The notes beneath the pieces were generated by a model. That model was given only the letters and a program-made list of their open reading frames with translations, searched no databases and was not told the origin of the DNA. A stretch of DNA of 64,000 nucleotides from Symsagittifera roscoffensis (taxonomy: Eukaryota > Xenacoelomorpha > Acoela > Convolutidae): the NCBI RefSeq assembly GCF_963678635.1, contig NC_087065.1:19543623-19607622 (forward strand), read 5' to 3'. Below, piece after piece: positions 11,030 to 20,067 of this stretch. Numbering within the stretch: the stretch's first letter is position 1; each line of letters opens with the position of its first letter. The position numbers were made by a program, and so were the translations under genes.

Positions 11030-11335
11030 TCCGGTTTTAGTTTTCGTGAATGGGTTTTATCCCTAATTGCGGCAGTATATTTCTACCTATTATATTTGCT
11101 TTTTGATCATCAACAATGATGAATGGGGCTGTTTGTATCTTCCAGTCTCCTGATCCAGCTGTTGTTATTAGTCTCCTCTTTGGAGTTATTCTTTCACCAT
11201 TGTAGCGCTCTAAATTTCTGGCGGTGTCTTCCGGTGGGATACTTCTGAATAGCGTTGACTTGTCGTTGTTTTTGCAACCGCCGCGCAGAATTTTTGTTCA
11301 GAAATGACATTGGGCTTCCGGAATCCGCGAAGCTA
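11030..11335 (-). pseudogene. Gypsy copy A2: protease
   Basis: Same protease block as at 8780-9080, with the Asp-Ser-Gly active site near 11295-11330 and the C-terminal NIIGRNILPQLG block near 11060-11110. Frameshifted. Confidence 0.55.
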
Positions 11336-11399
11336 ATACTTTTTCTGTTTTTTTCTTTAGCTTTACGATGTGACCGCTAAGATCATCTTGGGACAAATT

Positions 11400-12579
11400 A
11401 GTCATGTTCTTAGCTTCGAATGCTTCCAAAATTGCCATCACAGAAAGTTTATTGATTCGATATTTTTCCCAGCCATTTTGGTTGTAAGCTGTGCGAATGC
11501 GACTAAATCGTTATCAGTTTTGATTTCCCCTTGTTGTTCCTCGTTCAGGTCTCCAAGGTTATTAACATTTGCAGATCGACAGACTTTGGCAAATTTGCCT
11601 CGCTTGGCACATTTTGAACAAATTTTATCCTTTGCTGGGCACGATTGTTAATGATTTTGACCATATTGGTTGCAGCATTGATAGCGTTATTTTGAATATT
11701 AAAGTAAGTGTTCCGGTGTTGTTGTCCTCTTGTTTAATGTGTTCCTCTTGAATTTGGTCAACCGTGGAATCCGCCCCGACCTCCTTGTGAACTTTGATTG
11801 TTAGCGTAATTATTACGACCACATGTGATGATATTAGTTATTGGTTCCTGTGTGTCGTTATTTTTTGCCCTCCGAATGAATTTAATTCTATTGTTCGACT
11901 GTGTTCAATAGCTTTTTTCCAGCTTACTCCATATTTTTTTGCATCTTGTGGGCTTCGCATTTGAGCTAGCAGTTCTTCTGCGGTTTTCTCGTGGTTTAAG
12001 TGTGCAGTAATCATATCTCTCACATACTCGTCTTTCCGATCTCCACAATCGACCCCGCAACTAATTCGACAAAATTTGCGTGGAATTGTTCAAGACCCTT
12101 TGTTCTCTTTTACTTTTTACAGAAAAAGTTGTACCTCTCAAAAGCTACGACTCTGGTTGTGAGGAAAATATCTTCTAGAGTTGTCATGAGGTCTTTTGTG
12201 GTAACAGTGTGTAAGTCCAGACATAATTTTTTTTGTTGAACCTGTCGTTGCCCTTTGGCACCAATACATAGAAAAGAATAACTACGTACTTTTGCATCTG
12301 CATCGTGCCAACGAAATGAATTACATAATACCTCTTCTCCCGCGCTTTGATCACGGTGTTTTCCCAGTCGACTCGCTTCTCTTGGTTTCGAACATCCCGC
12401 TTTTTCTTCAGTGTTTTCATTTCACCCGTTATTTTGCCCTCATAAATAGGTTCTGAAGGTTCAACTAGTGGCGGTTGAGTTCTCAGTGAGTTGCTTACTT
12501 CAATTTCATATTTCGCGGTTACTGCCATCTCTAGTATTGCCGCCCACTTAGACCACGCTAATGGTAATTTAGCTGACAT
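11400..12579 (-). pseudogene. Gypsy copy A2: gag
   Basis: The ATG-started frame 12579-12184 gives the MSAKLPLAWSKW N-terminus. The TKDLMTTLEDIFL..FERYNFF piece follows at about 12080-12240, MITAHLNHEKTAEELLAQ at 12023-11838, and a nucleocapsid-region piece at 11822-11625. Each step requires a frame change, so the gene is broken in several places. About 43620-44890 is its near-identical duplicate in copy B. Confidence 0.75.
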
Positions 12580-12651
12580 CTTTGGATTAATAAAATGGAT
12601 TATTGTTTTGTTTGATTAATATGGATTTATATTCAACGGGTTTTCGAATAA

Positions 12652-12667
12652 CTTGCTGACTGCGCCA
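12652..12667 (-). promoter_or_regulatory. Primer binding site of gypsy copy A2
   Basis: Read on the minus strand the word TGGCGCAGTCAGCAAG follows the LTR end immediately. TGGCGCAGTC is the start of the primer site seen in several insect gypsy-group elements primed by a serine tRNA. This fixes the strand and the LTR boundary. Confidence 0.7.
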
Positions 12668-12949
12668 TGTCATACCTCTACGTATTATCGTATTACATAT
12701 TGAATCCGAACTGATTGATAAATCAAGAGTTCTAGACGAGGCGAGAAAAAAAAATATATAACATCATTTATTGACAACTGAGCTACAACTCAAGAACAGT
12801 ACAACCCTACTGCCAATCAAGGTCAATCAATCAAATAGCATGATAATTTGCACAGTAAGTAACATAAAGGTAGTAAGTAATTTGCACAGTTTTCAACATA
12901 AAGGTAGATATCATATATTATAAGATTATCAAATCGAGCCGGATGACCA
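12668..12949 (-). repeat. Gypsy-family LTR (5' LTR of copy A2)
   Basis: Begins TGTCATACC and ends near GGATGACC, an imperfect inverted terminal pair. It borders a primer binding site on its gag side. Homologous to 14495-14734 (240 bp), 44972-45220 and 46759-46998. Confidence 0.7.
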
Positions 12950-14494
12950 GCAAGAGTCCTATTACACTGGTCTAAAGTTGGGTTGTATTCGATGGCAAGG
13001 AATGAATGTAACTACCTGCGTTTGGTCCTTTTGTTGTTCGCTGTTTTGCCATAATACAAGGTGGACGAGCCCAATTTGCTGAAAAATGGGCCGGCAATTT
13101 GGCTTTAACTTTTTGATCGACAAGAGGAACAAGACTGATCAGTATAGCTCTTGTAATTTTTAGTTGGCCAAAATCAACATCATTACGAGACCAAACCTCT
13201 GCATTTTGTAAATTGTATGCGGCTTCCGCAACAAGAATGCTCTCTTTGTTCTTCTCTGTTTTTTCGTTTTCTTCAACCGTGCGCCTATTGAGTGCACAGT
13301 TTGGCCTTGTAATGACGGAATGAGCTGATTAAGCCGAATGAGCTCAATTGAATGATCAGATTGTGGTAGAGTTCTCCTCCCGCACCGAGTGCGAACGGAT
13401 TTTATTCATTTATAGTAGATTCTGAGACCAAAATCTATTACAACCTATTACAGATGTAAAATTCAGACCACGAATATGATAAAGAGTTACCATCATAATT
13501 ATTTGTTATAAAGTTAAAACCGATTATAATCATTCAATTTCGGCTGAAACTGATTACTTTTGTTAAGATAATCTATTGAAAATGATCATGTTCGAATACT
13601 AAAATTGATTTTCAGCCATTGTTGTTGATTATTGTTCTTTACATTTTTTTGTAAACATTTTGAAGAAAAATTGCGAGAACTTTTATCAGTAACTCAAAAG
13701 AAAACTCAACAGAAAACTTTTTGATAGGTTGTAATTAACCATTTTGCAAAAGGGAAGAAAAAATGAAAGTGATCCAAATTTAGGACCAACCTCTCATATG
13801 AAGCTTATCGAAAGTAACAAAGTAACAACAAGACTGCTCGTACATCAGGGCAAAGCCCTGATTGTTCCAACTTCCCTTAATCCATATCGAATAACTTTTG
13901 GGAAACGGCAACATTCAAAACCATTGTTTTTGGACAATTACAAAGAGCAAGTACCAATATTTGAGTCTTACTAAATCAAAACTAGCGTCAATTCATTTTG
14001 AAACAGTTTTTTCGTGCGGTTTTCAAAAATAATATGCGTTACGCTCTCAAAATTATAGATGAAAATTACAAAACGCGCATAAATTAGTCCAGATCATGGC
14101 CAAACTGACATTTTTTGAAACTCGTAAGTTTATCAAAAATAGATTGGAGGTGAAAAAAATTTTAAAGGTTGATTTTAGGGATACGATATTTTCAATGGTG
14201 CATAATATTTCTTGTTTTAATCTAATGTTTTGATCGCTAAAGTTGCCTGAATAAAAAATTGTTTTTTTTTACAGTCGGAATAATTTATAATTAGTTTTTT
14301 CTTTCAAGTGTAATTTTGCGGCCATGCACAAACAGAGCAAACATATAATAGACATCGGCATGGGAATAGACTGGAGTGATAAGTTTGCCTAACATACGGT
14401 AAAAACTTTTTAAAGTGTGCCAGAAACTTTTCCGCAACTAATAACAATAGGACTGTGTTAAATTTCAATTGAAAATGACAATCTCTGCCGCGAG
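12950..14494. other. Inter-LTR segment, duplicated at 45221-46758
   Basis: No intact gene. Near 13100-13270 the minus strand carries a frameshifted version of the 64-codon frame described at 45377-45571. 13744-14130 holds part of the dispersed repeat family seen at 1-812, partly inverted, including the hairpin at 13845-13861. The whole segment is present in both copies of the segmental duplication with few differences. Confidence 0.6.
13845..13861 (+). repeat. Short perfect hairpin (copy 3)
   Basis: Stem TCAGGGC / GCCCTGA with loop AAA, after the same ACAAGACTGCTCGTA word. Confidence 0.75.
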
Positions 14495-14734
14495 TGTCAT
14501 ACCTCTACGTATGATTGTATTACTTATTGAATCCGAACGGATTGAGGAACCAAAAGTTCCAAACGAGGCGAGACAAAAAAACTGTTCAATAGACACCAAT
14601 CATTGACAACTGAGCTACAGCTCCAGAACAACACCGATCGTCAACAAACCAAATAGCATGATAGTTGGCAGGGTAACTTCAGTATAAAGGTAAACATCAT
14701 ATGTGATAAATTTATGTATCCGAGCCGGATGACA
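14495..14734. repeat. Second gypsy-family LTR, apparently solo
   Basis: 240 bp beginning TGTCATACC and ending GGATGACA, a good inverted terminal pair. It is alignable to 12668-12949 through the CTACGTAT, GAATCCGAAC and CGAGCCGGATGA words. No primer binding site adjoins it, so it looks like a solo LTR or the remains of another insertion. Confidence 0.7.
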
Positions 14735-14765
14735 TTTCCTTTGGAGGAGGAATCTAGTATAGTGA

Positions 14766-15475
14766 TTGATTTTTAGTTTGAGTTTTATAGGCCCTTGGGG
14801 GATTTTTGACTTTTCCTTTTCTCTTTTTAGTTCTTCAGTTTCACTTTTCTGCTCGGGTCTGTTGCAAGTTTGTGTCTACCTCATTATTTTTTGTCATCTT
14901 TCATGTGCTTTTCGTGTACTTTGTGAGTTTGTTTGTCATCCTTTCAACTTATCTTTCGTCAGCTACCCCCTCTCTCAGCTCTTTCATGTTTTTACTCTTT
15001 TACTCAACTTATCGCTCAAAATGATCTTGTCAGTGCCAAACAGCAATCTCATGTACTCTGTAGGATTTTCGCCTGATCTTTTACAAATTCAAGTTCGATA
15101 AACAGTCTCTGGAGTTTTTGTGGCCCGAATGGACATCCCAATCCAAGTCTGGCACATGGTGAAGTGATGCGAAGGGATTTTAACAAGCATCATATGATGC
15201 AAGTTCCGATCACAGAGAACCAACTTGGAACAATGCAAATGATGGAGAAACAGACTGAGCATGTGGGAATGAACTATCTGCTATCTGAGATTCCTGACTC
15301 GAGATTTGTGGCTCAACCAGTCGACGACTTCCTCTTTCCTTGGTAGGAGGCAGGATCAACCGGAAACCCCATCACAATAGATGAAGATGAGGGTTTCTCC
15401 GAAATATTGACTCCTCCAACTCCACAACAAACCCCAGCAATGCTCGACAGCTCTTTGGGTGAAAGTTTTTTGTAA
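14766..15475 (+). pseudogene. Unidentified coding-like segment with acidic C-terminus
   Basis: Duplicated at 47029-47735. An ATG frame at 15020-15101 and a frame through 15164-15346 look protein-like. After a stop near 15345 another frame continues with an Asp/Glu-rich stretch and TPPTPQQ up to the TAA near 15472. The acidic, proline-containing end resembles a transcription activation tail, but no domain is recognisable. It may be a captured host exon or the 3' end of an element ORF. The two copies differ by a short deletion near 15280 that changes the frame, so at least one is broken. Confidence 0.35.
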
Positions 15476-15707
15476 ATAATTGTTGTTTGGCTTTAATTTT
15501 GTTCATTGTAATTAATTATTTTCTTCAATTTCATTTTAATTATGAGAATAGATGAGAGGTTCAGGGTAAATCATTGAAAAACAATTAAAACTTAATTTAG
15601 CGCTCCGAACACGCACACATGTTAAGAAAGTTGATTAATTTTTGCACCCATTTTAGAAAAACACTAGAAAAATGTACACAAGTAATAAATACCTGATGGT
15701 ACGTTGC

Positions 15708-16015
15708 ATATTGTCAAAATAACTCAAACACATTTTGCATATTGTCAAAAAAATTGAAATATTTTTCGCATCTTGTCAAAAAATTGAAATACTTTTTACA
15801 TTTTGTTTAAAAAATTGCAACAATTTTCCATTTTGTCAAAAAATCTGCATAATTTTTTTCATTTTGTTTAAAAAAAGTGAAACAAATTTGCATATTGTCA
15901 AAAAAAATGAAACACTTTATCATTTTGTCGAAAAAATTGAAACAGTTTTTGCATCTTGTCAAAAAAGCTAAACACTTTTTGTAACTTGTTAAAAAAATTT
16001 GACGTGTTTTGCAAC
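15708..16015. repeat. Minisatellite, about 31-bp unit, roughly ten copies (copy 1)
   Basis: Units follow the pattern GCAT(A/C/T)TTGTCAAAAAA followed by TTGAAACA and a T run. Copies vary at several positions but keep length close to 30-31 bases. The second copy at 47962-48270 has different unit-level substitutions. Open frames across it are composition artefacts. Confidence 0.9.
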
Positions 16016-16057
16016 TTTTTTTTTGTAAACTTCTTAGTTTTTTTGTTTTTGAGTGAT

Positions 16058-16113
16058 TTCATAATCAGTGGTAGAAGAAAAATTCACATAGGATACCGAT
16101 CCGATACCAAAAA
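16058..16113. other. Junction of the tandem segmental duplication
   Basis: Left of here the sequence matches 48300-48365; 16060-16110 matches 49995-50045 in the Maverick region; right of about 16113 it matches 9352 onward (gag of copy A1). The first block therefore lacks the 1.6 kb that lies at 48366-49994 in the second, and this point is where one block ends and the next begins. Confidence 0.75.
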
Positions 16114-17063
16114 TTTGAACAAATTTTTTCCTTTGCTGGGTTGCAGCAATTATACCGTTATTATTGAATATTAAAGTAGTGTTCCGTTGTTATTGTCCTC
16201 TTGTTTAATGTGTTCTTCTTGAACACGGTCTACCCTGGAATGCGCCCCGACCTCTTTGTGAACTTTGATTGTTAGCCTAATTATTACGACCACATGTAAT
16301 GATATAAATTATTGGTTCCTGCGTGTCGTTGTTTTTTGCCCTCCGAATGAATTTATTTCTATTGTTCGACTGTGTTCAATACCTTTTTTGCGGCGTACTC
16401 CAAATTGATATGCATCTTGTGAGCTTCGCATTTGAGCTAGTAGTTCTTCTGCAGTTTTCTTGTGGTGCATGTGTGCAGTGATCATATCTCTCATCCACTC
16501 GTCTTCTCGATCTCCACAATCAACTTCGCAACTAGTTCGACAAAATTTGCGTGGAATTGTTCAAGACCCTTTGTTCTCTTTTACTTTTTACAGAAAAAGT
16601 TGTACCTCTCAAAAGCTACGACTCTGGTTGTGAGGAAAATATCTTCTAGAGTTGTCATGGGGTTTTTTGTGGTAACAGTGTGTAAGTCCAGACTTGATCT
16701 TTTTTGTTGAACCTGTCATTGCGCCTCGGCACCAATACATAGAAAAATATAACTGAGTTTTTTTGCATCTGCATCATGCCAACGAAATGAATTACATAAT
16801 ACTCTGTTCTCCCGCGCTTTGATCACGGGGTTTTCCCAGTCGACTCGCTTCTCCTGGTTTCGAACATCCCGCTTTTTCTTCAGTGTTTCAGTTTCACCCG
16901 TTATTTTGACCTCATAAGTAGGTTCTGGAGGTTCAACTAGTGGCGGTTTAATTCTTAGTGAGTTGCCTACTTCAATTCCGTCTTTCGTGGTTACTGCCAT
17001 CTCTAGTATGGCCGCCCACTTAGACCACGCTAATGCTAATTTAGCTGACATCTTTGCATTCAA
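16113..17063 (-). pseudogene. Gypsy copy B: second gag module
   Basis: Duplicate of 9352-10287. Starts at 17063 with an extra in-frame ATG (MNAKMSAKLALAWSKW), followed by the same frameshifted gag pieces, including 16494-16309. Truncated by the duplication junction at its 3' end. Confidence 0.75.
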
Positions 17064-17140
17064 GAAATGGATTATTGCTTTGTTTGATTAATATGGATTA
17101 ATATTCTACGGGTTTTTGAATATCTTGCTGACTGCGCCAT

Positions 17141-17172
17141 GTCATTCCTCTACGTATTATTGTATTACATAT
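17141..17172 (-). repeat. LTR stub, copy B
   Basis: Same truncated LTR start as at 10376-10408, fused to the RT fragment at the same base. This shows that the fusion predates the duplication. Confidence 0.75.
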
Positions 17173-17347
17173 TTGCTAGTTTAGGAATAAACCGCATGAG
17201 ATGACGTTTGACAGGTCAGTGAGACCATCGAATCCTGTCTGAAATTGGTATGCCCCGGTGGCGTTGCTGCCAATAAGGCTGAAGTTACAATGTTCTCTGG
17301 TTGATATATCCAATGGGATTTGTGAATACGCGTAACTCAAGTCTACC
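17173..17347 (-). pseudogene. Gypsy copy B: reverse transcriptase, 3' part, split by the giant element
   Basis: Contains YAYSQIPLD and GAYQFQTGFDG, homologous to 10412-10580. The upstream half of the same RT lies 25.6 kb away at 42905-43243. The break falls in the motif A region. Confidence 0.85.
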
Positions 17348-17372
17348 TGTAACATTCGCCCGGAAGATACAT
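17348..17372 (-). repeat. Third LTR stub of the giant element
   Basis: The 25 bases from TGTAACATTCGCC match the outer end of both full LTRs exactly, then jump to leader sequence. This is all that remains of a third LTR and marks the left boundary of the insertion. Confidence 0.75.
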
Positions 17373-18328
17373 TCGCCCGATCGCAATTTTGATCCTAAAA
17401 ACCGGTCTGTTTTTGTTGTTTTTGACTGAAAATCGATATAAGACTATTAATATAGGCTGTATAAGTAATAATATTAGTAATACTATACCCCTCCGGGTTT
17501 GTTTAATATCCGAATTAAGGTGCTTAACTCGGATATTCGCAGTTCGGTGAAGGGTCACTACAGTGCAGCACTGTCGAGCCCCCCACAGATTACTATCTTA
17601 CTCTTTGTACCAAAAGGGATGCAAAACTTGTTAACGATACCCAACAGTCGATTGTTGTTGTCGTTGAGCCCCTTCTCGTTGCTCCTTGAACTGCTTGCCG
17701 GATCGGTCTTCACCCAAGACCCTTCCGAATTGAGCGCAAATCAGCTGACCCCTCCGGATTGAGCGCAATTTATCATTAACGTGCTTAAATGCTCAAATAA
17801 CCCTACAGTACAAGCCTCACAAACGGGCCACAAAATTGATCGTAACGATCCTGACTGATATAAATGCCTGTAACAACAATATATCTATCAACAACAAACG
17901 GGGGGGGGGGGGGGTTGAATCACATCTTGTCTGGGGGGATGATTTCTACTGATTTTTTACTTTGTTACTGTTTTTGGTTTTTTCGGTTATTTTTTATGTT
18001 TTTTGTTTTTCTTGGGTACTATACTACTTTTTGTTTGGTTTTATTTATATCTTTAAGTGTGTTTGGTCACAAACCACTCAGGGGACGAGGGGGCGGCCGA
18101 TCCCCCCACCCTTCCTGGTTCGTGAATTTTCGGTCTTAACTAGGTTAAAAAACTATTCACGGCGATCCGGAAGGCTTCCGCGTTCCGAACTACCCTTCCG
18201 CCCCGGCGGTTTAGGCCGATTAAGGGCGTTAATGTGAGCATCCGCTCGGCGCGGAGTGCTCGTTAACGATTCCGCCGGTCATGATGTAATAAAAAAAATA
18301 ACACCCAGGAGCGCCATAAAAACATACA
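17373..18328 (-). repeat. Extra copy of the element's leader region
   Basis: 17380-18328 is nearly identical to 41045-41985, the sequence just inside the 5' LTR, including the primer-site candidate at about 18299-18315. It lies outside the 3' LTR. The likeliest origin is a tandem element pair sharing one LTR, with the second element deleted from its leader to its far LTR. A G run is 15 bases here and 7 in the other copy. Confidence 0.8.
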
Positions 18329-19248
18329 TGTAACATTCGCCCGGAAGTTACATATCGACGGAAAACAAAACTAAGTCCTAAGACGACTGGCCAACGTCTA
18401 AACAGAGTTTTGCATGCTTTTCACCGTCTCTACCAAGCCAGTACTTTCGGTGGTCTTTCTAACATCGGGTCGACAAAAACGTTACTGTTCTCCGGCTTCG
18501 ACCAGAACGCTCAAATTAACTGAATTACATGCAAAAATAGTGAGTTCATGGCTGGGTCTCAGTATCCCCAGACCACGAGGTCACTCCTAAAAACAGGGCT
18601 ACTACTTATTATATTACTATTGTTTTTGTTCTGTAGATAAAAATCATCATCTCCATCGAAGATGGATCAACCCTTTCCCCCAACTCCTAGCACCTCATCC
18701 TTGTCAAAACTAATCCAAATATCAATTAAATTCAAGTCAGGACATGACAGGATGCTAAAAGTTCGTGTGAGTCAATAAAAGTTTCAGCCCCGAGACCCTT
18801 CCGGATTCTTGAATCCGCTGAATCAAGCTCGTTAATCTTGATTTCTTCCTAATCCGGAAGGCTGGTTTCTTACCCTTCACCGTTGTTCGCAACGGCCTTG
18901 CAACTATTGTAGCAGCACAATAGTTGCAACTCGGAACGTTCTCTGCTATTCCTCCAATCTGCTGCTGTTTTTCAATCACGATTATCGTTGTTTTTGTCAG
19001 CGCAACTAATGTTGTTGTGTTTTCTCTCTCGTTTTTTGTTAAAAATGGCCGTTTCAGCATTTCTCAGAAATGTGACGTCATCATTCGAATTTTTGAAATT
19101 TTAAAATACTAGAATATTCCAGCCCTCACCGTCTGGCCAAATGTTCCAATAACGCTCTTAGTTCTTAAAAACCACCAATCCGGAAGGCTTACTGCTAAAA
19201 TTCCGAACTCTGCAGAGATTGCATTTTTCACAGTCCTGTCGAATGTCA
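18329..19248 (-). repeat. 3' LTR of the giant element
   Basis: 920 bp starting TGTAACATTCG and ending CGAATGTCA, a clear inverted terminal pair. Compared with 41986-42904 I count roughly 15 substitutions and one 1-base length difference. It carries TCCGGA-centred motifs near 18802 and 18871. Confidence 0.9.
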
Positions 19249-19265
19249 CATACTCCCCGGACAGT
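19249..19265 (-). promoter_or_regulatory. Candidate polypurine tract
   Basis: On the minus strand TGTCCGGGGAGTATG abuts the 3' LTR. Only CGGGGAG is purine-rich, so it is a weak tract. The same 11-base word (CTCCCCGGACA on the plus strand) recurs at 30039, 32512, 32578 and 32644. Confidence 0.45.
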
Positions 19266-20067
19266 CCGGTCAATGTCCTCATTGAATCGCGCAATGTTCA
19301 TAAAATGGTTACAGTGTCATCGAACAGAATTTACAAAATGCACAAAATTACTTTTATCCACGTCACATCAACTCACTGCAGAATATAAATGGCATCATAC
19401 TACATCACTATAGCTTTCAAATTCTTTCATGAATCTGCACTTTGAGGATATAACCTAAGATAAAACATATTTTCTGACTTCCAGTGTCAATGTCCCGATT
19501 AAAACTTTTTCTCTTAGATTTAAAAGGTGTTGGCTTGCAGGACAGTCCTGCCAACCAACAAGCTAAAATTATCCTACTATGCTCTTTCCCTTCGGAAATC
19601 TTGCTTATTTATTGTCCTGAATATTAAAACTAAGAAACTTTGTGGTTAAAAAGAACAATGTAACAACCTCCCTCTTCAAGAGATTACTCAAGTCTTTCAT
19701 GTCACCACAAAGTGATCAGTCTTCCTAAGTGATTAAAAACAATCATGCAGGCTGGAATATTTAAATATACTCTCCTCTTAAGCCTTTCTAAATGAATAAT
19801 AAGTGTCTCTAAAGCCACTTCAGCTAAAATCAAAATGCAAATTTATAAATGCAACAATTTCAAAACTCAACTAAATGTTTCAGTTTTCAATTACAACTTG
19901 GTTGCTTGGTTTCTCACTTGAGTTTTTCACACACATAAAACAATTTTGAGTTTTAACTCTTCTTCATCACTCCTTTGTTTTCTTCTTTTTTCGTCGTTTA
20001 GAAGTTCTAAAACTTCTAAATTCTTCTAATTTTCTTTCTTGTTGCCTCTTGTTTTCTCGACCATTCG
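19266..20067 (-). other. 3' untranslated region of the giant element
   Basis: About 800 bases between the last ORF and the 3' LTR. AT-rich with no open frame of note. Nothing recognised apart from the tract beside the LTR. Confidence 0.5.

Noticed and set aside
13744-13974. A 76-codon plus-strand frame, almost identical to 46010-46240
   Set aside because: Its conservation is explained by the recent segmental duplication, it runs across a dispersed repeat and its hairpin, and its start is not ATG.
15708-16015. CRISPR-like regular repeat spacing
   Set aside because: The units are contiguous and degenerate with no unique spacers, and the genome is eukaryotic.
15735-16174. Open frames across the 31-bp minisatellite (and 48001-48285 on the other strand)
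   Set aside because: Low-complexity translation of an A/T-run array, with open frames on different strands in the two copies.
17348-19248. A single 1.9-kb LTR instead of LTR plus extra leader
   Set aside because: The other side lacks the terminal TGTAACATTCG word at the corresponding place (about 41005-41045), while 18329 and 41986 both start with it and are followed inward by a primer-site candidate.
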